From assembly GCF_002836595.1 (NCBI RefSeq), contig NZ_PJBB01000003.1, positions 1,983,001-2,047,000 of the forward strand: a DNA stretch of 64,000 nt, given 5' to 3'. Below are positions 15,864-23,487 of the stretch, piece by piece (position 1 is the stretch's first letter; each line of letters begins with the position of its first letter). The position numbers and the translations under genes are program-made. This stretch comes from Tenacibaculum sp. Bg11-29 (GTDB taxonomy: Bacteria > Bacteroidota > Bacteroidia > Flavobacteriales > Flavobacteriaceae). A model generated the notes under the pieces. It was not told where the DNA came from and searched no databases. It was given only the letters and a program-made list of their open reading frames with translations.

Positions 15864-16018
15864 AGAAGCACCCCTTCAAGTAATGCTTCTTCTTTAATAA
15901 CTAATCAAACTATAAAAACTAAAATTAAATTTTAAACTATACAGTAAATATAATCTAAGAAGATGATTGAGTTTCTTAAAGTTAGGTAAATGGCATTTAA
16001 GTATCGTTTAAAGGTAAA
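15864..16018 (-). repeat. Repeated 3' block with terminator, copy 5
   Basis: Terminator GAAGCA loop TGCTTC with A and T runs, then block; the minus strand reads RYLNAIYLTLRNSIIFLDYI then stop, without a start codon. Confidence 0.65.
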
Positions 16019-16149
16019 AGAATAAAGATAAATAAGTTACAAGTATGGAAAATAGGAATGTGTAAATATAAATACTAAATAGGTAAAATTGAAGTTAGTT
16101 TAAAATGTTGTTTTTGAGTTGTTTATAATTTAAGTAGTTGTAGATGAAA

Positions 16150-16250
16150 ATAAAAATGTAGAACCCCTTATGGAGTTCTACATTGATTTAAATTAATTAA
16201 TCACAACCCTTCACAATTATGAATTAATACTCCAAAGGTATAATAGATTC
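16150..16250 (-). ncRNA. TTGTGA-AGGG-TTGTGA RNA-like repeat, copy 3, with terminator
   Basis: A -7-like TACCTTTG at 16233-16240 precedes CATAATTGTGAAGGGTTGTG and terminator GTAGAAC loop GTTCTAC at 16158-16182. No ORF. Nearly identical to 12725-12800. Confidence 0.45.
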
Positions 16251-16700
16251 TAATAGTTTTAACAGGTAGTAGGTTATTAAAACATCAAAAGAAAGCTAGA
16301 TATATTAACGTTAAAATAATAGAAAAATGTGCAGTATTATTTTTAAAGTATATTGATTTGATGAGGATTTAAAAGAAGATTAAAATGGTAGTTAATGATG
16401 TGTGAAATTTAATTTTAAAGGATGTATTTATAATGTATGTGCATGTTAAATTAAATAAAAAAAACATGAATATTACTATATGATAAATCTCAAAATTTAA
16501 TAGGAATTATAATTGTTGAATTTTTATTAATAAGGTTTGTCAAGGAATTTAAAAAGAGACTCTAGTTTTTTATTAACTTTTAAAAACAAGAATGATGTAA
16601 GTTTTAGATATGTGGTTGATTTACTGTTTTTTATAAAGAAGTGTTTGAAAAATAGAAGTATAAGGTAAATTAAGTAAGAGTGTAGTTAAATTAATTATAT

Positions 16701-16754
16701 TAAAAAAAAACGAACAGAAGTAAATTTTAAATCTATTTCTGTTCGTTTTTTTTC
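16701..16754. terminator. Long bidirectional hairpin terminator
   Basis: Stem AAACGAACAGAAnT / AnTTTCTGTTCGTTT with A run on the left and T run on the right. Confidence 0.7.
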
Positions 16755-16894
16755 AATTTGCAAGAATAGCTATTGTTTAATCAGGAATCAACATCTTAAT
16801 AGGTGTTGATTTTTTATTTTAAAAATTTAATCTTTTAAAGGAATTTCCTTTTAAGGTTTTTAATTATACGAAATAAGTATCTCTGAATTTGCGA

Positions 16895-17050
16895 CTATAT
16901 GAATTGATACTCATTAGGGCTGTTAGATATTTTATTGTAATAATATTTACTTACTGTTATCTCTATTTTAAGTTTTGGAAACTTAATAAGATACTCATTT
17001 CCATATGATTTAATAAGTTTTACTAGGGTAGGGGTGGGTTTTGATTTCAT
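16895..17050 (-). CDS. MKSKP small basic protein, copy 2 (51 aa, intact)
   Basis: MKSKPTPTLVKLIKSYGNEY, then LIKFPKLKIEITVSKYYYNK to EYQFI. Very basic, no membrane segment. The paralog at 11003-11167 differs partly by silent changes but carries a stop codon, so this is the complete form. It resembles small flavobacterial proteins of unknown role; I do not recognise a family. Confidence 0.6.
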   Translation of the reverse strand: MKSKPTPTLVKLIKSYGNEYLIKFPKLKIEITVSKYYYNKISNSPNEYQFI

Positions 17051-17249
17051 AATTATTGATTTATTATTGAAAGTAATTAATAAAGTCAGGTTAATTATGG
17101 AATTTTAGATAAGCGAAAGAGTTTGTTTAGATGAAATAAGGAAAATAAGCGATTAATTAAATAGCTTTTATAGTTGTTTTAATATGTTGAATAAAATTGT
17201 AATTAAATATTAAAAGAAAAGAAATAAACTGAAAACGTAAGCTGTTGAA

Positions 17250-17325
17250 AATAAAAAATGCTCCCGAAGGAGTTTTTAATCGCTATAAAATAATTAATCA
17301 CAACCCTTTAAAGTTATGAATTGGC
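17250..17325 (-). repeat. TTGTGA-AGGG RNA-like repeat, copy 4
   Basis: Minus strand AAAGGGTTGTGATTAATTAT followed by a hairpin ACTCC TTCG GGAG and T run. Short form of the block at 12.7, 13.7 and 16.2 kb. Confidence 0.45.
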
Positions 17326-17499
17326 TATTAAAACATGTTATAATGATTTTACCCTATAAGAAAAGTAAAATAAAAAAGAAAAAAAAAGAATATTAGTGTA
17401 AGAGTTTGTGTAGGGGTAGTTTTATTTGTGAGTTAGAGTGTTGGAATAGATTATTTTAAAGTAGGAGTATATGTGATCTTATAATACTAGTAAGGTAAA

Positions 17500-17660
17500 A
17501 AGAAGCACCCCTTCAAGTAATGCTTCTTTTTTAATAACTAGTTAATTAAACTATAGCTGTAAAAAACTAAATTTTAAATTATGCTGTAAATATAATTAAA
17601 GGTTATAGTTTTATTTTTATTAGTTAGACGAATGGCGTTAAAGTATCGATGTAAAAATAA
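17500..17660 (-). repeat. Repeated 3' block with terminator, copy 6
   Basis: Same terminator as copy 5; the minus strand reads HRYFNAIRLTNKNKTITFNY then IYSII and stop. Confidence 0.65.
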
Positions 17661-17689
17661 AAAAGATAGATGTGTGTAGTTTGGGTAAA

Positions 17690-17760
17690 AAAAAAGAGCT
17701 CATTTCTGAACTCTTAGTGACAAAGATTTTATCCCCATAAAAAAACTTTGTAATATTTTA
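17690..17760 (-). ncRNA. Short RNA from promoter P7
   Basis: Contains a hairpin ACAAAG ... CTTTGT and ends in AGAGCTCA TTTC TGAACTCT T9. Encodes at most a 12-residue peptide (MGIKSLSLRVQK). Confidence 0.45.
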
Positions 17761-17767
17761 ACGTTTT

Positions 17768-17832
17768 CAAATTTAAAGAGTTATAATTATAAAAAGGAAG
17801 ATAAAACCGTAAAATAAGTAAGGTAGAACCGT
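17768..17832 (-). promoter_or_regulatory. Direct-repeat promoter P7
   Basis: Half-sites AACCGT (17805-17810) and AACCGT (17827-17832), both perfect; 29 nt; -7 element TAAATTTG (17768-17775). No -33 TTG. Confidence 0.8.
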
Positions 17833-17865
17833 AAAATAAATGTGAATTATGGAAAATAAAGAGTA

Positions 17866-17937
17866 AAAAAAAACCCACTTCTTTGAGAGGTGGGAAAATT
17901 GCTATGAAAAAGAATGTATTAGAACGTCTTCTAATAC
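17866..17937 (-). ncRNA. GACG-tetraloop RNA, copy 2
   Basis: Perfect 9 bp stem GTATTAGAA GACG TTCTAATAC at 17916-17937, then the linker TTCTTTTTCATAGCAATTTT and a CCCAC-type terminator. The stem differs from copy 1 at most positions, yet pairing, tetraloop and linker are kept. Confidence 0.65.
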
Positions 17938-17941
17938 CCTA

Positions 17942-17971
17942 CAAATATATGAAAAATAATAATATAACCAA
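17942..17971 (-). promoter_or_regulatory. Consensus promoter of GACG RNA copy 2
   Basis: TTG (17969-17971), 19 nt, TATATTTG (17942-17949) on the minus strand, with no direct-repeat operator: a constitutive counterpart to P2. Confidence 0.75.
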
Positions 17972-18256
17972 AAACAATTCTATAAATATTTTTTGAGATG
18001 AAAAAATAAGGGGTAGAAGGTTAAAAGAATATTAATTGAAATACTGAGTAGATCCTTAAAAACAGTAGATAAAGTAGTATGGCATTCTATCGTTAGTTTG
18101 TAAATAAGATAATGTGTATTAATACGGAGATAGGGAAGGTGTATTATTACAAGAAGTGTTTTTAGATAATTATGATTGTAAATTATCCTATACTTATGAA
18201 CTTTAAAGTTAATGTACGGTAAGAGGATAGTTTATGTTACCTTATAATAGAGGCAT

Positions 18257-18290
18257 AAAAAAAGAAACCAATTGTGGTTTCTTTTTTTTT
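18257..18290. terminator. Bidirectional terminator
   Basis: AGAAACCA ATTG TGGTTTCT flanked by A and T runs; closes the small-transcript array. Confidence 0.7.
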
Positions 18291-18583
18291 AAAACTATAA
18301 ATCCCCCCAGATTATATATAGTTCTAGCTAATGAGTAAGACACATTAATTTTATATAAGTCACATAAAAGTGAAATTAAGAATAAAAAAAGAATGTAAAA
18401 AAAGATAAGGCGGTGTTTGTTTAAGTAATAGGCGGAATTAAAATAAATTGAATTTTATTATTTAGGAGGTAATAAGATGAAATTAGAAGTTATTTATTAG
18501 GTGTAAGTAACTATTTATTTTTAATTAAGTTTTAAAAAATTAATACTAGTTAATATAATTTTTTAACGTTTTGAGTCTTTAAC

Positions 18584-18600
18584 TAGCGAGAAGTAGATTT
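18584..18600 (+). repeat. tRNA-Met 3'-end-like att scar 1
   Basis: TAGCGAGAAGTAGATTT, one mismatch to the tRNA-Met 3' end at 60755-60771. The arm-like motif GTGAGCTATTGACACG follows at 18674-18689. Confidence 0.65.
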
Positions 18601-18875
18601 TATAAAACTATTTTTAAAAATTATTTAATAATGGTAACCAGTATTTTATAGTGTTTTTTGTTAAATTATAATAGTGAGCTATTGACACGCCTCAAACTCA
18701 AAAAAACATTGAAAACAAAGGTTGCAGCGTGTTTAAAATAGATTCATTTGTTAAAAATTAGACCTTTTAGGCTAAAAAATGCAATTAAATTGCATAATAT
18801 CAATTTATTGTCATGAAAATAGCACTTTTTTATCATTTGCGACATACGTCCACAATTTTAATAGATTGAATCATA

Positions 18876-18883
18876 TACATTTG
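18876..18883 (+). promoter_or_regulatory. -7 element of response regulator 1
   Basis: TACATTTG, 20 nt before the start codon, also present before the regulators at 21059, 23488 and 7808. No TTG at the right distance upstream, so activation is likely needed. Confidence 0.6.
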
Positions 18884-18903
18884 TAAAAATTAGTAAAAAG
18901 TAA

Positions 18904-19545
18904 ATGAAAATATTTTTAGTAGATGACCATCCAGTAGTTATTGAAGGATATAAAGCTATGATGAATGCAGAAGGAATTAACGTTGTAGGTTCTTCTACTA
19001 ATGGTTATGGTTTAATAGATTGGTTAGATAATAATTATTGCGATGTTTTGTTATTAGATATCTCAATGCCTTTTTATAACGGATTCGATGTTTTAAAACA
19101 CCTTCAAAAAAATAACAGTACTGTAAAAACAATTATGGTAACCTCTTATTGCGATTCTGCATCTATACGTACTTCAATAGATTTAGGAGCTAAAGGCTAT
19201 GTTTTAAAAGAAGAATCGGCATACGCTATTGTAGATGCAGTAAAAGCGGTGTATAATGGTAAAACATACTTTTCAGACTTAGCTAGAGACACTATTATTA
19301 ATACTAAATTAGATAACCCCGATCAGTTATTAATAACCGATATGTTGTCTAAAAAAGAAACCGAAGTTTTAAAGTTTTTGGTTGAAGGTTTTGAAAGTGA
19401 TGTTATTTGTGAAAAAATGCAAATAAAACCAACAACATTTAGAAGTTACACCGAGCGTTTACGTAAAAGTTTAGGTGTTAAAACAAACATACAATTAGTT
19501 TTAATGGCTATGAAGCATAAAACCGAATTATTCTTAAAGAAGTAA
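18904..19545 (+). CDS. NarL/FixJ-type response regulator, cassette 1
   Basis: 213 residues. Receiver domain 1-120 with acidic pocket D7-D8, phosphoacceptor D52 in LLLDISMP, a T/S in MVTSY and K in AKGYVLKEE; LuxR HTH in residues 145-210 (LSKKETEVLKFLVEGFESDV, TTFRSYTERLRKSLGVKTN). Acts as a phosphorylation-controlled DNA-binding factor; no sensor kinase gene is in the window. Nearly identical to cassette 3 and clearly related to cassette 2. Followed by the lipoprotein and membrane-protein genes. Confidence 0.9.
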   Translation: MKIFLVDDHPVVIEGYKAMMNAEGINVVGSSTNGYGLIDWLDNNYCDVLLLDISMPFYNGFDVLKHLQKNNSTVKTIMVTSYCDSASIRTSIDLGAKGYVLKEESAYAIVDAVKAVYNGKTYFSDLARDTIINTKLDNPDQLLITDMLSKKETEVLKFLVEGFESDVICEKMQIKPTTFRSYTERLRKSLGVKTNIQLVLMAMKHKTELFLKK

Positions 19546-19613
19546 AATTTAGATTTATTAATTGCTAGTATTTTAACTGTATTTTTAAGGTTTAATTTTT
19601 AAAAATATAAAAT

Positions 19614-19793
19614 ATGAAAACGGCATTTAAAGTAATAGCATTAATCTTTGTTTTAGGTTTTATTTCTTGTATAGATAACGATAACATAGTACCAGAGAAT
19701 GAAAAACAACAAATACAAGCAGTCAACAAAGAAGATATTACAGCGCCAGGAAGCGGAAGCGACGACGACGACGACGTTAATAACGACCTTTAA
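19614..19793 (+). CDS. Small acidic lipoprotein, cassette 1 (59 aa)
   Basis: MKTAFKVIALIFVLGFISC ends in a lipobox (Cys19). The mature part is about 40 residues, with NIVPENEKQQIQA and a DDDDD tract near the end. Paralogs exist in cassettes 2 and 3. The next gene starts inside it in another frame; the overlap is 95 nt. Confidence 0.75.
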   Translation: MKTAFKVIALIFVLGFISCIDNDNIVPENEKQQIQAVNKEDITAPGSGSDDDDDVNNDL

Positions 19794-20451
19794 AGAGAAT
19801 TTCGGTTATATAATTATTGTATTGTGCGCAATATCTTTTTACTCGTATCAATTTCTTGATGAACGTAGTGAAGCGTATTCTGTTGCTTTAAATTCTCACA
19901 AAGCAGCAAAAAAAGAAAGAACCAAAATTAATAAAGAGATAATAAAAAATTCGGAGGGAACCGAACTGTATAATCAATTTCAAACTCAGAATAAAAAAAC
20001 AAATTTGTTGTGGAGTCATTTTTTGAAGGTTAAAAATAATGACCAATTTTTTGGTTTTAAAACCCTTAAAATATTCTCAAAAGAATTTGGTGTTTTTTTT
20101 GGGTTCTTTATGTATGCTTTATTTAATCTTTATCGTACATTTAGGTATGAACGTTTTAATATAGGTATTAAAATTTACCATTCATTTATTATTTCGGTAT
20201 GTGTTTTTTATTTTTTTTGGATATTTCAACAATTTCAAGACTTTAGTAAACCCATATATTTTTTAATGACCATTGCAGCTGCTTACTTTGTGTTTTTAGC
20301 GATGCATTTATTATTTAAAAATAAGAAGACAAAAGAAGAACGCTTACGCGCTAATTTAATGGAGGTTGCTAAATTTACCTTTAAAAATACAAAGCCTGAA
20401 AAAAGAGAAGAAATGCTCGATTTAATTAAAGAAATTGCGGCAAATAAATAA
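19699..20451 (+). CDS. Four-helix membrane protein, cassette 1
   Basis: 250 residues from the ATG at 19699, inside the lipoprotein gene. No later in-frame ATG lies before the first helix, so this overlapping start is required unless a non-standard codon is used. Helices: YIIIVLCAISFYSYQFL, FFGFFMYALFNLYRTF, a third near residue 160 and YFLMTIAAAYFVFLAMHLLF. The cytoplasmic tail KFTFKNTKPEKREEMLDLIK is strongly conserved in all three cassettes. Family unknown; possibly a signalling or stress membrane protein. Confidence 0.75.
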   Translation: MKNNKYKQSTKKILQRQEAEATTTTTLITTFKENFGYIIIVLCAISFYSYQFLDERSEAYSVALNSHKAAKKERTKINKEIIKNSEGTELYNQFQTQNKKTNLLWSHFLKVKNNDQFFGFKTLKIFSKEFGVFFGFFMYALFNLYRTFRYERFNIGIKIYHSFIISVCVFYFFWIFQQFQDFSKPIYFLMTIAAAYFVFLAMHLLFKNKKTKEERLRANLMEVAKFTFKNTKPEKREEMLDLIKEIAANK

Positions 20452-20699
20452 ACACTCTTTTTGTCCTTTTTCTTAACCTCTTTATTTTTCCTCAATTAAG
20501 GCTGAGTTTTTTTCTTTAAGTTTAGTAAAGTAGTTGCTAAATTTGTCTGTTTTGGTATTTGTAATTATAAAATTAGGTTCGTAGAACCTTTGTAATTCTC
20601 ATGTACTGTTAGTTTTTTTATTGAGGCAGTTTTATGGCTAAAACTTTACTTATATAAGGTGTGTTTTACTGTGTTTTTTTCATAATGCTACATGTTTGC
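20452..20699. other. Intergenic stretch between cassettes 1 and 2
   Basis: AT-rich, no ORF, hairpin or repeat that I can support. Confidence 0.5.
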
Positions 20700-20717
20700 G
20701 TAGCGAGAAGTAGGTTT
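20700..20717 (+). repeat. tRNA-Met 3'-end-like att scar 2
   Basis: GTAGCGAGAAGTAGGTTT, two mismatches to the prophage att core. Arm-like GTGAGCTATTGACACG at 20811-20826. Confidence 0.6.
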
Positions 20718-20750
20718 TATAAAGCTATTTTTATAAACCGTTTAATGCTG

Positions 20751-20777
20751 TTAGTTAGTTAGTTAGTTAGTTAGTTA
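20751..20777 (+). repeat. TTAG tetranucleotide repeat
   Basis: Six TTAG units plus a partial one, between the att-like core and the arm-like motif of cassette 2. Cassettes 1 and 3 have no such repeat at this place. Confidence 0.8.
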
Positions 20778-21058
20778 TAGTGTTTTTTTTGTTAAATAAC
20801 GATCGTAATCGTGAGCTATTGACACGTGTAAAATTCAAAAAAATCTTTAATAACAAAAGCTGTAACGTTTCTAAAACATGTTTATTTATTAAAGATTAGA
20901 ATATTTAGACTAAAAAAAACGCAATTAAACTGCTTAATAATTTGCCTATTGTTATAAAAACATCATTTTTTTATCATTTTTGGCAATTTTTAGGGTTTTG
21001 TCTATTTTTCGGTATAATAAGTTGTTATACATTTGAACTCAGAAAAAGAAGAGATAAA

Positions 21059-21685
21059 ATGAAAGTTCATATTGCAGATGATCATAATTTAATATTACAA
21101 GGTTTTAAGGCATTGCTAAAAGCCCATGATATTAATGTAGTAGGAACTTCACAAAACGGAACTGAGCTTATTAATTGGTTAGCCTCTAATGATTGCGATG
21201 TGTTGATTTTAGATATTTCAATGCCAGATATTAACGGTATTGAAATATTAAAGATTTTAAAAAAGAAAAATGCACAACCAAAAACTATTATTGTTTCTAG
21301 CTACGATACTGATGTAATGATATATGATGCTATCAGATATGGAGCTAAAGGTTATGTTTTAAAACAAGAAGCAAGCAGTAGTATAATTGAAGCACTAAAA
21401 GTGGTTTACAGTAATGGTATTTACTATTCAAAAGAAGTTAGAGAAATTATTATTTCAAATAGGTTAGATACCGATTTTGAATATGTATATCACGAAGTTT
21501 TAACAAAAAGAGAGCGTGAAGTATATGGTTTAATGGTTAACGAACTTTCACCTGCCGAAATAGAAACTAAACTTAAATTAAGTGCAAGTACTATTCGTAC
21601 TCATTTACAAAAAGTACGATTAAAATTTAATTCAAAGAGTAATGTTAATTTAGCATTAATCGCGTTAAAGTATTTGAGAAAATAA
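21059..21685 (+). CDS. NarL/FixJ-type response regulator, cassette 2
   Basis: 208 residues from ATG 21059, chosen because the receiver domain begins MKVHIADDH and the TACATTTG -7 element (21028-21035) lies between it and the upstream in-frame ATG. Phosphoacceptor D52 in LILDISMP; HTH residues 140-205 (LTKREREVYGLMVNELSPAE, ASTIRTHLQKVRLKF). More diverged from cassettes 1 and 3 than those are from each other. Confidence 0.9.
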   Translation: MKVHIADDHNLILQGFKALLKAHDINVVGTSQNGTELINWLASNDCDVLILDISMPDINGIEILKILKKKNAQPKTIIVSSYDTDVMIYDAIRYGAKGYVLKQEASSSIIEALKVVYSNGIYYSKEVREIIISNRLDTDFEYVYHEVLTKREREVYGLMVNELSPAEIETKLKLSASTIRTHLQKVRLKFNSKSNVNLALIALKYLRK

Positions 21686-21757
21686 TACCAAATATGCTGA
21701 AAACGTTATAGTTGTAATTTGTATTTTAGGATTTTTAAAATTTTAAATCCTTATAAT

Positions 21758-21934
21758 ATGAGAAAAGTAATTTCAATTGTAGCATTGGTAGTAGCATTAG
21801 GTTTTGTTTCGTGTACAGATAACACTGAAATTGTAGAAAATCAAAATGAAAAACAAGAATTATTCGGAATCGACAAGGGTGATGCCTCAAACCCAAACAA
21901 TGATGGCGGGGAAGATCCAGAAGGACCAAGTTAG
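21758..21934 (+). CDS. Small acidic lipoprotein, cassette 2 (58 aa)
   Basis: Start at 21758 (MRKVISIVALVVALGFVSC), where the signal peptide begins; lipobox Cys19. Mature part acidic, ending NNDGGEDPEGPS. Overlaps the membrane-protein gene by 89 nt. Confidence 0.75.
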   Translation: MRKVISIVALVVALGFVSCTDNTEIVENQNEKQELFGIDKGDASNPNNDGGEDPEGPS

Positions 21935-22595
21935 AAACAAAATAGCTCCTTTTATAGTTGCAATTATTTGCATTACATCTCTTTATTCATTTGAGTTTTT
22001 ACCAAGCTTTAGTGATGGGTATTCTAGTGCCTTAAATGAATATAAAATTGCCGAAAAAATAAATAAATCAGCTTTATCTGAAATTAAGGAAAACGCAAAG
22101 GGAACATCTTCTGGAGATAAATACGTAGAAACTTTTGCTGTTTCTTTAGAAAAGTGGAAAAAATTTAAAGTAGCTAAGAATGAAGAAGCTGTTTTTGGTT
22201 TTAAATCTTTGCAATTATTTATTGCAGAATTAGGTCCCATGCTTTGCTTTTTCATATATATACTCTATATGATTTTTAGGTCATTTTATTTTGATCGTAA
22301 AAACGTAGGAGTTAAAGTGCTGCACGGACTTATTTTAACGGGGCCAATATTTTATTTTTATTGGATATTTCAGCCTTTTCAAGATGTAAGTAGGGTAACA
22401 TACTATTTTATGACTTTTGTATCAGCTATAGTGGTAGTATTTGCTGTATTTTTAATTACAAAGTATCAAGATCATAGAATAAACCGACTTAAAAAAGGGC
22501 AATTTGAACTCGCTAAATTCACTTTTAAGAATACCAAAGCCGAAAAACGGGAAGAAATGCTTACTACTATAGAGCGTATTGTTAAAGATAATTAA
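21846..22595 (+). CDS. Four-helix membrane protein, cassette 2
   Basis: 249 residues from an ATG inside the lipoprotein gene, at the same relative place as in the other cassettes. Three further in-frame ATGs occur before the first helix, so a later start is possible here. Same helix order and conserved tail KFTFKNTKAEKREEMLTTIE. Confidence 0.75.
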   Translation: MKNKNYSESTRVMPQTQTMMAGKIQKDQVRNKIAPFIVAIICITSLYSFEFLPSFSDGYSSALNEYKIAEKINKSALSEIKENAKGTSSGDKYVETFAVSLEKWKKFKVAKNEEAVFGFKSLQLFIAELGPMLCFFIYILYMIFRSFYFDRKNVGVKVLHGLILTGPIFYFYWIFQPFQDVSRVTYYFMTFVSAIVVVFAVFLITKYQDHRINRLKKGQFELAKFTFKNTKAEKREEMLTTIERIVKDN

Positions 22596-22670
22596 CACTC
22601 ACAGGTTTCTCTTTGTAATAATAAATATATCTAGGTAATTTTAATAACTAGCCTAGATAATGTGCTCTAT

Positions 22671-22833
22671 ATGGATTTAAAAAAATGATTGAAACTAATA
22701 GAAGAAAACCCAGTGCTAAATAAAATTGAGAAAATATTTTGAGCGATTTAGTTTAAAAAATGAATTAGAAGACTTAAAAGTAAAAAAAATATCTCGAAAA
22801 ATCAGGGTATAATTTGCTATTTGGGTTGAATTA
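22671..22833 (+). pseudogene. Decayed copy of the coiled-coil gene at 25352
   Basis: DNA matches 25352-25534, including KNELEDLKVKK-like and SGYNLLFGLN-like stretches, but frameshifts and stops break every frame. It marks the end of cassette 2. Confidence 0.65.
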
Positions 22834-22914
22834 AGTTTACATAAAAGAATGAAAATAAATTTTTTACTTAGCTGAGTTTCAGTTTTTGTTTAAAACTCTT
22901 TTCTACCCTAGTTA

Positions 22915-23115
22915 CTATCCTGTCTCTTTTTCTTTCCTAAGTTGAAAAATTAGAAGATTCAATTTTAAAGTTTTATTAATCTTAAAACCTTGCGTTAATG
23001 GAATAATACCTTCGATGTTTTCATGGTCTATTTTAAACGTATTAAGAGTAGTAGTGCCTTGTTTTCGAGAGACAAATATGATATGGGGTTTTTCTAAAAA
23101 ATAACAAAGCCCTTT
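22915..23115 (-). pseudogene. 3' fragment of an unknown gene
   Basis: Open minus-strand frame with no start, reading FLEKPHIIFVSRKQGTTTLN, then FKIDHENIEGIIPLTQGFKI and on to a stop at 22915. The composition looks coding. It ends close to the prophage left att site and overlaps the hairpin there. Family unknown. Confidence 0.4.
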
Positions 23116-23132
23116 TATAAAAAAAGGGCTTT
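23106..23132. terminator. Hairpin beside the left att core
   Basis: AAAGCCCTTTT / AAAAAGGGCTTT, directly outside the att core. The right end has a similar hairpin at 60712-60750, so each end supplies a terminator to a tRNA-Met 3' end. Confidence 0.65.
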
Positions 23133-23142
23133 GTGTTTATAA

Positions 23143-23160
23143 GTAGCGAGAAGCAGATTT
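23143..23160 (+). repeat. Prophage attL core
   Basis: GTAGCGAGAAGCAGATTT, identical over 18 bp to 60754-60771 (tRNA-Met 3' end). Confidence 0.75.
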
Positions 23161-23241
23161 TACAAAGCTATTACTTAAAACCCTTTAGTATTGATAGTCA
23201 GTTATTTACAGTTTTTGTTTTCGTTAAATAACGATTGTAAT

Positions 23242-23258
23242 GGCGAGCTATTGACACG
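23242..23258 (+). repeat. Arm-type-like motif, left end
   Basis: GGCGAGCTATTGACACG; the right end has GGCGAGTTTTTGACACG at 60682-60698, next to the integrase. Spacing to the att core is 99 and 72 bp. Confidence 0.55.
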
Positions 23259-23487
23259 TGTCAGACTCAAAAAAAACCTTTGAAAACAAAGGTTGCAACG
23301 TTTTTAGAACATATTCATTTATTAAAAATTAGAACATTTAGGCTTAAAAAACGCAATTAAATTGCTTAATAATTCGCCTATTATCACTTAATTATCACAA
23401 AAATAGCACTTTTTTATCATTTGCGACAATTGTCCACAATTTTAATAAATTGAATCATATACATTTGTAAAAATTAGCAAAAAGAAA

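Larger units (their letters stand above)
10729..18570. other. 8 kb array of short minus-strand transcription units (overview)
   Basis: No protein over 77 residues is supported here. The stretch holds seven promoters of identical architecture, at least a dozen short hairpin terminators oriented mostly for minus-strand transcripts, two double-glycine peptides, paralogous pairs of 32-51 aa proteins, and several repeated RNA-like blocks. Individual elements are listed below. Stretches not listed, such as 16300-16680 and 17960-18250, show no feature I can name. Confidence 0.7.

Noticed and set aside
10729..18570. Decayed chromosomal genes as the full explanation for the desert
   Set aside because: Some decay is present, but the fixed promoter phasing, intact terminators, covarying stem and silent-change patterns argue for function.
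20942..21058. N-terminal hydrophobic extension of response regulator 2
   Set aside because: The extension covers the promoter -7 element, and the receiver domain starts at 21059 as in its paralogs.
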